Part shown: piece after piece, positions 12,270-23,576 of the stretch
Layout of the letters: each line of letters opens with the position of its first letter
Numbering within the stretch: the stretch's first letter is position 1
NCBI GenBank assembly: GCA_022495005.1
Contig: JAGYXB010000962.1
Location: forward strand, 1,097,608-1,161,607
Direction of reading: 5' to 3'
From: Rhyacophila brunnea
Lineage: Eukaryota; Arthropoda; Insecta; Trichoptera; Rhyacophilidae
Length of the DNA stretch: 64,000 nucleotides
Position numbers and translations under genes: made by a program
Notes under the pieces: generated by a model
Told to the model about the DNA's origin: nothing
Database searches by the model: none
Seen by the model: only the letters and a program-made list of their open reading frames with translations

Positions 12270-12560
12270 AAACACCTCAGATATAATAAGTAAGCACCTA
12301 CCAGAAAAAAATATCTTACGAAGCCCAACGAGACTCGAACCGGTACCCATTGGATTCTTGCCAATATTTTTTACCAATTGAGCAACGTGTGTCCTATATA
12401 ATTACGATGAAATTAACTGGTAGTTTTTACATCTTGGAACGCTTAACAAATTGCATTCATTTCTGGCAATCGGCTTTTTGTGTTTTAAATTAATTAGGTA
12501 CCTTCATTACTAAATGTATTAATTTGTGAGAAATACGTACTTTTTATATTTAGGTGTAGG
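12270..12560 (-). mobile_element. tRNA-derived SINE-like element (family T), copy 1
   Basis: On the minus strand an A-box-like GTTGCTCAATTGGTA is followed by the B-box GGTTCGAGTCTC. The tail reads TTTTTTCTGGTAGG and then TATATCTGAGGTGTTTT. The tail and B-box context match 20560-20790 and resemble 48369-48928. About 100 bp upstream of the A box there is a CGATTGCCA block that is also seen upstream of the A box in the other copies. Confidence 0.6.
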
Positions 12561-12965
12561 TAATTTAATTATTATTTGATTGGTTTGAACTGTTTCGATG
12601 CCACCTTTTTAAATATTCTAACGAATCGATTGCGTCATGTGCGCCAAAGAAAATCGCCACTGGTACAAGTTATTGATTATCTTCGAATGAAATGCGGTAA
12701 CCCGTTCGTAGTAAATGAAGATTTAAATTACATAATATGTCGTTCAATTTATTTAATTGACGTAGGTATAACCATTTATTTCAACAAGAAACACTCATTA
12801 TTTTCTACAAACAGTTTACCATATTACGGTTTAATCAAGGCCTGAACAAAAACGAACCATAAGTACGAGTGAGTAAGCATTCGACACGCTTATATCTCCG
12901 CTCTATGCGTTAGAGGAAGATAGAATTTCTACGGCTGAATTAAATATTTTTTTGTAAACGTAGTC

Positions 12966-13235
12966 GGTAAAAATGGATTTGCTGATTACATTCATTTAAA
13001 AACTGCGAACACGTGTTGCTGAAATTTATTGTTTTTGTTTTAAATACAAAGTTAGTGGTACTTAATTACTTTTAGTTATTTTAGTAGAACATATGGTTAA
13101 CTATGTTGAGTTTAAATTTGGAAGCCGTACTGATAAGCAACACTATCGTATACCGTTTCATAGTTAAGTTTATAATAATACGTAAGAAACACGGCTTCAT
13201 TTTGCCGAAAAATAGGCGCTCTCTGGTATATCATT
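12966..13235 (+). repeat. Dispersed repeat, copy 1 (inverted partner at 60990-61225)
   Basis: About 250 bp aligns with the reverse complement of 60990-61225. Shared blocks include ACATATGGTTAACTATG and AAACACGGCTTCATTTTG. Non-coding; the family is not identified. Confidence 0.55.
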
Positions 13236-14437
13236 GCTCTAAGGGTTTAATACTAGTTTACCAACGAATGGAACTGTAATTAATAGTGTATATTATACAT
13301 ACGATGGAGAAGTGCTTAGAGAAGTAGAATGAAGAAAAATACTTCGAAACTTATAAGCTCATGTGTACTCGTTTAATCCTAAGTTACCTAAGTACCTACC
13401 TCAAATATAAATTTAATTATAATCCCACTACGTTATGTTGTGTTAGGTTTTCTCAACGTCTTTGCTACCAAACCTTAATTACTATACCACCAAAATTTGA
13501 ACGTCTAATAAAATATCAGTCTGCTTTGACGGATTTTTTACGTGCCGAAACATCTTCTTTTGTGTCCCCGCATCCGCCGACGAAAGGTGATACAGACCGT
13601 GAAGATGAAGCAGATGGTCCGATCGAGGGGTAATCAAATACTCCAGCTTACCTGGGATGGCCCGTGCCTCTTCAGGTAAAAAATGGGATAAATGGGGTGA
13701 AAATTTATGATAGTACAATGTTCCGGAATTTATATGCGGAGGTGTTATTACACGGAATGACGTGTCATCTGCGGATTAGACGCGATGCGCAGAGGAAGCC
13801 GATATTACAATTATTGATCACTTTAATAGTGTTAACTGTTCGTTGAAAGATGTTGTATAAACTAGTATTTCATTACAGTGACCAAATAATGTACCTACTT
13901 CATTTTTTGCTAAATTTTCCACAAACTAATTTATGAACGTTACATATGAGTGAAAGTAAATGATTTTTCGTAATTTTTGGCAATTAAATTATTATGATTT
14001 ATCAGGACAAAATTAAATATTTGTTCTAGTCAAAGTTAACGTTAAATAACCAAGTACCAAGTGTACGTATATGGTGGATTAAATTCGCAACAGTGAGATT
14101 TGTACTTTACCCCCAACCACGCGTATTTAGTCTATAAATAACTAGACTAGACTATGTAATAAATGAGAGCAGTAATTCCCAACCATCGTTCCGCGAGAAT
14201 TTGCAAAAGTTTGCGATGAAATGATTCCTCGCTACGTTTTTTTTTTATTTAAGTGAAAAATATCGATCTCTCCACCTCACCTTTCAATAAAATAATGAAG
14301 CCTTTAACGAGTCATTTTTCGCTATATTATAATAATTTATATTCGAAACAAAAAACATTTAACACATCAACACAAAATTATTTAAACCTATTATTTATCA
14401 CATTATTTTTAACAGTATTATAAATGAGATTCATCTA
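13236..14437. other. Unrecognised stretch with a less AT-rich centre
   Basis: Around 13540-13830 composition is more balanced and both strands stay open for 70-90 codons. No domain is recognisable, and no start or splice signal is strong enough to call a gene. Confidence 0.25.
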
Positions 14438-14878
14438 CTTTTTTGCACTTTTTCTACAATGATGATACGCCTCTTTGCCTGATTACCTCACATAAAATTA
14501 GATCAAATGATATTCATTCATTAATCATCAGCTGAATGCAGAACTATTCTAACTTACATTTGAAATTTTTGAGGAGAGAGTTTTTTGAAACAACTTACTG
14601 ACATTATTTATTAGTCTTATGGATAAATGTATGCATCATATTTTAGTAGGATTATTGATGAAAAAAATGGTGCATACACTTGTCTACATAAATAATAAAT
14701 AACTGAAGTAGGCTGTTTCAAAAACTCGTCTGCAAAATATTTCAAATGTGAGTTAGAATAGTTCTGCATTCAGCTGACGACTTGTATTAATATATGTAAT
14801 AATAAATAAATAAATAGATAATATATGTAAAACAATATATTTCATCATTTTCATCCTAGAGCAGGAGTGCAAAGTTAT
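14438..14878. mobile_element. MITE, ATAACTTTGCACT-type ends (filled copy)
   Basis: The left end is TTTTGCACTTTTT and the right end, in reverse, is ATAACTTTGCACTCC. Both flanks of the internal insertion align with the reverse complement of 323-523, for instance CCTGATTACCTC on the left and AATAGATAATATATGTA on the right. The copy is therefore a 200-bp element interrupted by the palindrome at 14528-14777. Confidence 0.55.
14528..14777. mobile_element. Near-palindromic 250-bp element nested in a MITE
   Basis: The ends TCAGCTGAATGCAG...CTGCATTCAGCTGA are perfectly inverted. The similarity continues for about 110 bp per arm with substitutions and small gaps, leaving almost no unique centre. It is absent from the related copy at 323-523. 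ATTAAT occurs just outside both ends, but a clean target duplication cannot be fixed. Confidence 0.65.
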
Positions 14879-15739
14879 GAATAAACATGTAACTTTTCGA
14901 AATACCTACACACGAAACACAGAGAATTTGAACTAAAATTAATACCTAACCTAACTTATTGTCATTGTGAAAAAGGCTTTATAGTCCGAATCAACTTTCA
15001 ACACAAAAGATTATAATATCGTCAAATTAACAAACAAAAATGTTTTAAAATCATAATATATTTTACTAATTATAAATATTCTTGACGAGATTGCTCGCAA
15101 AACCAAACTGGCACGGATTGCATTTGGGCGCCTGAATAGTATCTTCAAAGTGACAGCCCGTGTCTGAAGGGTAGTGTTCAAACAATGTGTGCTACCAACG
15201 TTCACGCATATGATACATGGAATATCCCGTAAATATCAGAAACGAAACCAATGGATAAGGAAGCAGATAAGAATACGCGACGTGATAGAGGTCGCTGAAG
15301 AGCATACATAAGTGAAACGGCAAATAATTTTCAACAGTAGGAGGGACGAAATCTTTCACTCGTCGCCAATCGCAGACCGACAGTCAAGGTGTAAGCACGT
15401 CAATTTGTTTTGTGATGGCATCGGAGGAATATATTCTTAAATCGTGTAAAGATGACTAAAAAACGTTACTCATTTACTTGAAAAAGAAAACATGTCAATG
15501 AATATACTATTATTATTACTAATATAACAATAACATAACATTAAATGGACGCGTGTTGAATTTTTATGACAAATTATATTTCGTTCGGCTCGCGTCATTT
15601 GCACAATCCGCGCATCGCCTAGTCACGATCTTTTTAGACCATGCCTCAACTGAAGTATAGCCTAAATGGCAATGCGCCCGACATGTCGCTCGGCAAATTG
15701 ATAACCGCTGGACAAATGCCATACATTGATACCCAAGGA
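14879..15739. other. Unrecognised AT-rich stretch
   Basis: No supportable feature. Confidence 0.3.
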
Positions 15740-15880
15740 GTACTAAATGTCAAAGGGACGCCGTAAAACCCGGTAGATAGACGAACTCATGTAGTTCGAT
15801 GGATGTACGCGGCAGCAAAGGACCGAGAAGAGTGGAGGGGCTATTGGATATCTAGGGATCGACCTCGGTAGATGATTTTT
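15740..15880 (+). pseudogene. Non-LTR retrotransposon 3'-end fragment
   Basis: Plus-strand frames give a degraded RRTHVVRWMYAAKDREEWRG. This matches the RPxxRWxDDI...ARDRxxW segment near the end of LINE ORF2 proteins. The frame is disrupted and only about 45 codons are recognisable. Confidence 0.5.
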
Positions 15881-16676
15881 TTTTTCAAATAATGTGTTGG
15901 AAAAATTAAGTGACTAGTAGAGATCAGCTGTTCGCTTTAATAATGATTAGAAAATACAACATTTCACTAAACGAGACAAATACTCATTTAACTCGTAAGA
16001 CAGACGAAAATGAAAAAAAAAGAGTTCCGCCAAACAAAAAGGGTTGGTTATCACTGTATTAGAGCAACAATCTGTTGCACGGTAAATATTTATAGAAAAT
16101 GTTGACTATACACCAGTTCGTTTTGAATGGTAATTATTACACACATGCGAAGTTATGTGAATAATACGTACAATTTTTAGTATTCGGTTTTCTGAGTAAT
16201 TAGCAGTAGTTGATTATTTTGATATATCACTTACCTCCTTATAGGTATAACGGAAACGATTTGGAACGGAAATATTTTTTACTGCTAGTCATAGTTGGAC
16301 ATAATTAAGCTAAACTAAAGGATCGTCCGAATTATGGATCAACATAATTTAATCCCTTTTTTTAGATTCTTTTCGACGCAGATAACGCATCAGAAAATTT
16401 AGAAAGGAGGCCTCAAAACAATTTAAACCATTCAAATTAATCAAACGATAACTTAAAATTGAGTATGATATTGCCCAAAGTATAACAAAATCTCTTCATC
16501 ATTTGTCAACAGAGCCAAATATCAACAGTACAACGATTGAGATTTCTTTTGAGAGCCAAATTTCTTAATCTTAAATTATATAATATGTAGGTACAATGTT
16601 TATTAACTTGATATCATACGTAATAATGATCTTATTTATTGATAACAATTAAATTGTAAGTACAGTATCCATAAAA
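15881..16676. other. Unrecognised AT-rich stretch
   Basis: No supportable feature. Confidence 0.3.
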
Positions 16677-17197
16677 TTAAATCATGACAATGACTGACAA
16701 ACACTCAATGTGAATAGTGGTCTTGCATCTCCTTGGATAGTTTGGGAAGTCAGGTTTGCATGTTGTTGTTTTTAATTTTGAGCACAATTCCAGGTTCTCG
16801 TCAATAAGACGACTTCTCAATTTACTCTTGATTTCTTCTTTTAGAAATCTCTTTACTAACCACAAAACTTGCAATAATAACATTGTTGGAAGATTGTCTT
16901 TAGTAATTAAATACAGAACTTGATTTTTCTTGACTCTTCTAAAGTTTCTCAACTGCTTTCTTCCTTGCATCGCCGACATGATATGTAGTGCTAAATGACG
17001 TGACAGGGCGTGTTTAGTTGTAAAGTGTCTTTCCAAATTTGACCTCTTGTTATGCGCCAATTTTTCCGAAAAATAATACAGGTCGGTAAGCCATTTAAGT
17101 TTGGAATAAACGCGAAAGTCTCGGTCCATTCACGGTTTTCATCTTCCATTTTACTTTGCTTCTTTTTTGTAGCCATGCTAAATATTGCTAAGGGCAT
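16677..17197 (-). pseudogene. BED-finger hAT-type transposase-derived pseudogene (N-terminal part)
   Basis: The minus-strand frame from 17197 (more likely starting at the ATG near 17176) gives MATKKKQSKMEDENREW, then NLNGLPTCI. After a frame change, the frame ending at 16677 gives SEKLAHNKRSNLERHFTTKH. Together these follow the BED zinc finger of GTF2IRD2/ZBED/SCAND3-like hAT proteins: Cys-x2-Cys, then a His-x4-His in NLERHF..KH. The second cysteine position reads as phenylalanine, so zinc binding would be lost. The next about 80 residues resemble the linker that follows the finger, and then the frame ends. The catalytic hAT dimerisation part is absent. I read this as a dead 5' fragment of a hAT transposase or a domesticated relative. 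Confidence 0.6.
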
Positions 17198-17234
17198 TTG
17201 TGGAAGCGCCGCATGTGGCTCGCGATCCGCGGTT

Positions 17235-17345
17235 TGCCGATCACTGACCTAACCTAACCAATAATCCAATATATCGGATATTTTCAAAATTTTGTTTTTT
17301 CCGCTGGTTCCACAGACAAGAACCATAATTAATTTGGATTGTAAG
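17235..17345 (+). repeat. Dispersed repeat family Z, copy with CCTAA lead-in
   Basis: CCTAACCTAACC is followed by AATAATCCAATATATCGG and TTTTCCGCTGG, closely matching 47374-47460. The CCTAA units are therefore part of this repeat and not a separate telomeric array. Confidence 0.5.
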
Positions 17346-17928
17346 ATGTGATGTCTGTAGGTTTCAAAATCAGTCATCGCATCAGTAATACGCGTCCCTA
17401 ACCAGCCACTGATTCCTGATATAAAATTACTAAGAAAACTATCGCATACTGTGGATCCGGTCGTGTGACACAGCCTGATAGTCCTCGCAATACGCAAACA
17501 AATTATCATACATGATTGATCGTCTATTAATACGCTATGTTATGTTATGAATTTATGATATCAAACATTATATTCTGTTCACCATGTCCATGATACTACA
17601 CATGGGTTAATTAAATATGACGGATTGCAATTAAGTAGGCGTTTAATTTATGGTAATAGGTTTCTCCGACGCTGTGCGATTGATACATTATCAATCACGT
17701 TACATGGTGTGCGGCGCGTTTTAAATTAAGTGCACTACGTATATATTGACAAGCTTATTAAAAAAATCTTGGTTAAATAATGATAGATACTGAAGTGAAA
17801 GCGCGCACATAAGGACCCCCCTAGAAACGAAAAAAAATACAAAATATTTACGTAAATGGAATATTACTTCTTCGTCCGAACCTCGTGAGTGAAGATCGTG
17901 ACACGGTTGATTTGGCTATCGAACGACC
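17346..17928. other. Unrecognised stretch
   Basis: Nothing recognised except CTTCTTCGTCCGAACC near 17868, which resembles the start of repeat family R. Confidence 0.3.
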
Positions 17929-18360
17929 CAGTGGCGAAGTGTGGAGGTAGGCTGTTAATAACCGAAATAAAAAAGTGCACACTAAATCTTCATTCAGACG
18001 TAGGTATTTGTTTTTATTGAACTAAGATGACAAATTGCAGATAGTGTTATAGATAACAGTCAAAAAATATTCGTCTACCTATAAAATATCTAAAATTATG
18101 CCATTAAATCAAAAATCAAATCAAAATAATGAAAATAAATAAGTATGACTGAAAAAGTGTGCACTGTTTTTATCTGATGATCCATAGTATACCAAAACTT
18201 TTATGGTTTGGTTTATCCAGGGTTTAATTGATTTTTAAAAACTAACCAGCATCATCTGCAAATTTGTATTTTTAGTTCAATAAAAACTAATAAGTCCTTA
18301 TCCCTAAAAAGTTGAGTGTGCACTATAATAGTAACAGCCAACCTCTAACTCTCACCACTA
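17929..18360. mobile_element. hAT-like element, CAGTGGCGAAG family (copy 1)
   Basis: The left end is CAGTGGCGAAGTGTGGAGG, then TAGGCTGTTA. The right end in reverse is TAGTGGTGAGAGTTAGAGG, then TTGGCTGTTA. An AGTGCACACT block lies inside both ends. 432 bp, non-coding. The flanking 8-mers do not match, so the duplication is lost or the right boundary has mutated. It is related to 26659-27533. Confidence 0.6.
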
Positions 18361-18429
18361 AAATGTGTTTACTTCTCCTCTCTCGACATTCGACGACAGG
18401 AAAGAACTGTGGCCACTGGGAGACCCATA

Positions 18430-18775
18430 AGTCTTCAAATGACTAATTTAATATTCCGAAGCGATGTCTAAAAGACAAGACAGCGCGAACGACACAACGG
18501 ACAATTTACTTCCCTAATAATTATGACTGTTAGCCACGCGCGTTCAATAACCATTTATGGACGCGACAGGTCGCAATAACTTGCAGTTATACCTGCAGGC
18601 CAGGTATGTATTGCTTTAGGCAAAGTGCGGAGTGTCTGGCTATGGGGGTTGTGCCTGGAAAAGTGGGAAATTCCGAATTGAAGCGACAAGAATCTGAGTC
18701 TAGGAGTACACATGGAAGTCAGCGACATCAGATTTTGTTAACCCCGCCGCCTTAAAATCAATAAAAGGAAAATAA
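18430..18775 (+). repeat. Dispersed repeat family R, copy 1
   Basis: Aligns with 55050-55400 through AAAAGACAAGAC, CTAATAATTAT, a GTGTGGAGTGTCTG-like block and a GCCGCCTTAAAA end followed by AATCAATA. Non-coding and diverged; possibly the 3' part of a retroelement. Confidence 0.45.
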
Positions 18776-19021
18776 ATAATTTCTATTAAACTAAATAATC
18801 GTGATCTCTCTTAGGATGTGTCTTGTATTCCGGTGGTTTTTATTACGTATTTTAAATGTTTTATTTAGACATAAACTTCATCTCAATTTCAATTATTGTC
18901 AATACAATATCTCACGGTGAACTATGACACGGCTCGGATTGACCAAGCAAGCGAATCATTGGTAATAATGTATTTATGTAAAAGTCTTGGAATTACCAAT
19001 TTTGCACGTATTAATAATTAA

Positions 19022-19160
19022 CCATGATGTGTCCGCGACTGCCGAATGGTAATGAATCCGTTTATGACGTCGGGTTCGAATTCCGGCTCTGACAAAATTC
19101 ACATAGGTATAGTTTTTCAATATCTGTTTGGATTCAGAGCAAGGGTCTAATAGATTTAAC
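19022..19160 (+). repeat. tRNA-derived SINE-like element (family S), copy 1
   Basis: A plus-strand A-box-like GACTGCCGAATGGTAATG precedes the B-box GGTTCGAATTCC. The downstream body (CTCTGACAAA, then TGTTTGGA, then CAGAGCAAGGGTCTAATA) matches 21630-21720. Confidence 0.5.
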
Positions 19161-19161
19161 A

Positions 19162-19850
19162 AATGGGTAACATAATATAAAGTATACTTACTACCAATAT
19201 ATAAAAATACTTAGTATATAATATACTTGTTCCAAAATACTGACTAGTATTTGGAATACTATAACTGATCGTTTGGCGTGCGTATGCGACAAAAGTTTCA
19301 TACTCAACTGAAACTAAAACCAACTCCATATTATTAGTATTTTAAAATACGTATCGGCTCAGGGAACTCAAACTGTGTATCGGCTTCCCTTCCCATTTAT
19401 TATATAATTTTAAACACATTTTAAATTTATGAGTTGTTTTTCTGTTAGGTTACAATATTATGGTTAACAAAAATGAATAACAGTGATTTTTTCAATGTTA
19501 AACATGTTTTTAGCGATATGTAACAAGCCTAGCCTGTGCGTCATCTCACCACTGTGCTGCGACACAAAATTTATGACCTATTATTATTCATACATTCGAA
19601 CGCAATAGACTAATAAATTAAAATATACATATTATATTCAAGTGCTATTTCGTTCGTGCGCATTTAATGTCAATAGTGTTGAAAGTCTACAACTGGCGAG
19701 TGCACAGAACAGCGACTCGCGATGATAACATTACAAGTTTTTTGGAATAAGTTTATTGGGCCACAAATACTTAGTATGGGTAGTTTCATCCGAAACTTGA
19801 GTACACAAACTGGTGACAGTATTTCCAACTCACGTCTAGTAATATACCTA
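19162..19850 (-). repeat. Long dispersed repeat, copy 2
   Basis: Reverse complement of 1625-2352 over nearly the full length, including AGTATACTTACTAC near its outer end and the peptide block FWNKF then MGSFIRNLSTQTGDSI. The TAGAGATGGG-type terminus is eroded. It abuts the SINE-like element ending at about 19160. Confidence 0.6.
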
Positions 19851-20559
19851 TTATATTTCTCGTTAAAAAACTGTTGCAAGAAACATTTACGTGAAACGGT
19901 TCAGTCACATTAGATTGTAGAACCAATTTAAAAAAAAGCTAATATTTTCAATGAAGAATGTTGTATTTTTACATAATATAATAATATGTATATATATATA
20001 TATAAATAAACTTCAAACGACAGTTGTAATACATTTAGAAATTCTGTATTTCCGCGTACGTATACCTACTTAAAGCGATCCAAAAACATATCCCAAAGTT
20101 TGACGTAATTTAAAGCAAGGATTAATATGCTTTGACAACCCGATCCATCAGGACCCCAAAAAATGACAGCAAAAAATGCGATACGACAAACAATGCTGGC
20201 CTACATAATACAGCGCGGGGAAGTAAATTTATTTTCTTTTACCAGTGAGGGGATGGACTTGTATGTTATCCGCAAAAAACTTCGTAAATACTGTGCAACG
20301 AAATCTCACGTTGGCTGTTTTGTGCGTTATTTATTCAGTTATCGCATAGCTTGATGGCCGACATTATTATGTTGATACCATTAATATTAGCATCGGCGAT
20401 TTTATTTGACGAAGGGCCTCGAAACAGTTCAAACCAGTCACGTATTTATTTATTTATAAACCGTACATGCACTCCTGAATCGACATATATAAAATACATC
20501 AGTAAAACAGATGTTAAGGAATAATATTAAAAATACAATATTAAACATACATAAGTTGA
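19851..20559. other. Unrecognised stretch with a TA microsatellite
   Basis: A TATG(TA)n tract lies at about 19986-20004. Otherwise nothing is supportable. Confidence 0.3.
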
Positions 20560-20790
20560 AAACACCTCAGATATAATATACCCACCAGAAAAAATCATTT
20601 GAAAAAAATTCGATGCTCGACGGGATTTGAACCCGTATATCCACTGTTATCGCGCCAATATGATTTAACCAATTAAGCGATTAGTCAGTTTAATTTCTAA
20701 GTGATTACGAGAAAATGTATTCATCTTTAACATTCCGCCGCTTCGATTTGTTTGTCAATCGATAATCGTTGTCATTGGTACTACAAAATT
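20560..20790 (-). mobile_element. tRNA-derived SINE-like element (family T), copy 2
   Basis: On the minus strand the A-box-like ATCGCTTAATTGGTTAAATC precedes the B-box GGTTCAAATCCC. The tail TTTTTTCTGGTGGG and TATATCTGAGGTGTTTTC matches copy 1 at 12270. The sequence upstream of the A box has an ATCGATTG block at a similar distance to that in the other copies. The hAT element at 20812 is inserted beside it. Confidence 0.6.
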
Positions 20791-20811
20791 TTCGGTACGT
20801 ATTCGTCGAAA

Positions 20812-21081
20812 CAGTGACGCCCCGTGGGTGTAGGCTGACCATGCTTTGCTTAGGGGCGGCAAACTAAAGAACGAATACGATCATTACAACCTTTTCCATG
20901 ATGCGGAGATGCAGTCACTTCGTAAGAAAGCACCGGCGTCTTAGTTTTCAAAAAATCATAAGGGGACCCCCAAACTAGTCAGCGCTTTAGATACCCATGA
21001 TATCCAATTTGAGACTAAAAATAACAGGGGACATTACTCCATGTCTTCATAAGAGTGGCACTTTTCCTATGGACGTCACTG
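20812..21081. mobile_element. hAT-like element, CAGTGACGTCC family, with perfect 8-bp duplication
   Basis: 270 bp. The left end is CAGTGACGCCCCGTGGG and the right end in reverse is CAGTGACGTCCATAGG. It is flanked by identical CGTCGAAA copies at 20804-20811 and 21082-21089. The interior shares blocks with 47917-49112 and 690-836. Nonautonomous. Confidence 0.85.
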
Positions 21082-21089
21082 CGTCGAAA

Positions 21090-21173
21090 TAATAAAACAT
21101 GTGTGTAGAAAAGTGGTGGGTGAAGGGAGGGGGGAAGTAGTACTACACTATTGCTAAGGACGTCACTGAATCG
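21090..21173 (-). repeat. Second hAT-like terminus
   Basis: Ends in GGACGTCACTG, the same terminus as the preceding element, but no partner end is visible. Probably a truncated copy next to 20812-21081. Confidence 0.4.
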
Positions 21174-21294
21174 AGGCATATTGACAGGATAAAGATACCC
21201 ATATTATCTTGTCGTGTACGTATTTCGAATTTTAATAAACTGCCACCAACCATTGTGATACAAAAGAATGATTTTAGATAGGTACTTATATTAT

Positions 21295-21440
21295 GATGTG
21301 GCGGGTGGCTCGGTCCCATTTGTACCGCGGGCGCGCGTTTTCTGTTGTTTCTCGCGCTGGCAGATGGTCGAAGACGGCAGCTGCGCCCCGAAGACGTCCC
21401 GGGTGCGACTCCAAAACTCCTACAACAACCCCTATCGAAG
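21295..21440. other. GC-rich island of unknown origin
   Basis: A sharp rise in GC within AT-rich DNA: GTACCGCGGGCGCGCG near 21321 and GACGTCCCGGGTGCG near 21390. One plus-strand frame runs 21268-21525 (85 codons), but I recognise no family. It could be a host exon, a promoter or element-derived DNA. Confidence 0.3.
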
Positions 21441-21629
21441 AACTTCTTTACAAAGTAATAATAATATAATTACTCGCGCGGACCATCGACGTGTGACTGA
21501 ATACAGACGTATTACTCAAAATTAAATTAAAAATACAGACTGTTTTAGAGACTCTTAAAACTAAACTGAAGCCAATAATATTGTTTTAAAATGAAAAATA
21601 CATATGTCTTACTTATTATGTAACTAAGT

Positions 21630-21720
21630 AGTGGGTCTCAGGTTCGAATCGTGAATCTGGTAAAGTCATGTGTTATTTTTTAACGTGTGTTTGGAACCAG
21701 AACATGGGCCTAATATGCTG
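21630..21720 (+). repeat. tRNA-derived SINE-like element (family S), 5'-truncated copy
   Basis: B-box GGTTCGAATCG followed by the same body as 19075-19160, with TCTGGTAAAGTCA, TGTTTGGAACCAGA and ACATGGGCCTAAT. The A-box part is missing. Confidence 0.45.
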
Positions 21721-22781
21721 AGCAAGAGATTTTGCAACGAAATTATTGTAAAGCCAATAAACAATAGATAATAAAAGGGCCCGATTCGGCGTCTACTTAT
21801 TATCAGGATGCAGTTAATGCAGGTTAAGGAATTACGCAGCGTCTAGCGGAGAACGGTGTTTATTAAAGAGACGGTAGAAATGAAATCGATTAGGCGACGA
21901 CAAGTAACATGCCGACTCAACGCATGCAGTGTGCAAAACGTCTTCATATCTTGTTCGTCGATAGCCTTTCCTTTCACATGAATCTGTCTCCAGCGAATTA
22001 TAACACAGTTACACAGAGCAACCTTCCCGGAACCGGTCAGCAACTTTGGTAAGTAAATGTTTACGATTCATTAATCGAAAATATTTAAAAGATTTTAATA
22101 TTTAATATGGTTGCAGTTAACTGTGATTAGCCATGAAATGGGGGTTCTGGTTTGTTTTCGAAGGCGCCTAAATGAAGGTGAAAAATTGTAGGAAGGCTAC
22201 GAAAGAATATAATCCTTATAGATAGAAGCTTGGCCATCGAAAAAAATGGAAATAGGTAACTCGCGTAATTGATGAAAGTAATTTTAACAATTTATTTAAG
22301 ACATTATGTAGGTCTACTAATAATATCAACAAAGTCATATCTACATCTGTCTCGGCACAAAAAAGTAATTATTTTCTCGTGTTCATTATTCTAGATGGGT
22401 TTGCGTAAAAAGTGAAATTTCTTTCATATAAAAAGTAATTATGGAAGGTATAACTAATTTTATAATTTTATTGATCGCGGGAGATATAATTTCACAACGC
22501 ATGCGAGATTTTTATCGTGTTACGGGAGTAACTAAGTACCTACATTATATGAAACAGAGTATGTAGGATTCGCGATGGATGAGTATCTTGTACATCAAAC
22601 ATTTTCCCGTTTATCTACTTTAGTAGACAGCAGCGCCTAGAAGCGTAGCCAAGAAGATGTTGTCGTACAATACTGACTTTCCATTATATTACCATGTCTG
22701 CGGAAATCCTAACTGCTATCTGTTGAACTATAAATTTCACGGTCTTTCAAGTAGGTATGTACCTATTTAGATTTATATATC
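21721..22781. other. Unrecognised AT-rich stretch
   Basis: No supportable feature. Confidence 0.3.
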
Positions 22782-23576
22782 TGTTACGCCGAATGTGCGA
22801 AATTGACTATTACATGAAATGGGCAAAATTTTGCCTAATTCATGTAATAGTCAAACCCGTTGCCTTATTCATGAATTAGGTAAATTTTCTGCCGAGTGCG
22901 TGAATTCGCCAGGGTATGGAATTCTTAAACAGTCAACATGACAGTAGAAAAAGTAAATTTAATACGGATGGTTTTATTAGTTATAATTGGACATAATATA
23001 ATATTATTATTATTAGGTTAGGTTAGGTTTTGTAATTCTGAATTCAACTGAATGTCCATTTTGAGCTTAGCTAACAAGTGTCAACAAACTATCACAAACA
23101 TACAATCGACCATTGCACGATTGATACCCAGCACGCATCAAATCGCGAAAATACCTTAATAAAAATTTTCCGTTATCATATTATAGTTCTAGATTATTTT
23201 GGGCATAGTACCTATATGGATATGAACGTCATTGTAGTTATTGATTGGTATATTTTTATATAATCAATGACGTTTGACACATTTGGTTAGTTTGATTAGT
23301 TACAAAAAACTCCACCGGAGCGCGAGCGACCATCTATTTTGACCAATGCATGAGCATTTTTGACACATTTGGTTTAATTGCAAAAAACACCACCGTAGCG
23401 CTACTATCTAATTTGCCCAATGCATGAACTAGGCAGAAAAATTACTGCCGAATTCACGCACTTGGCAGATATTTTACCTAATTCATGAATAAGGCAACGG
23501 GCTTTGCATTTTTCACGATTAAGGCAAAATTTTGCCCATTTCATGTAATAGTCAATTTCGCACATTCGGCGTAACA
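22782..23576. mobile_element. 795-bp element with long terminal inverted repeats
   Basis: TGTTACGCCGAATGTGCG at the left is perfectly inverted at the right. The inverted similarity runs on for more than 100 bp per arm (to about 22910 and from about 23440), including GAAATGGGCAAAATTTTGCC and TTGCCTTATTCATGAATTAG. TATATATC occurs just outside both ends. The interior has two diverged direct repeats (about 23268-23350 and 23357-23428, each opening TTTGACACATTTGGTT) and a TTAGG triplet. There is no transposase frame. Confidence 0.8.
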
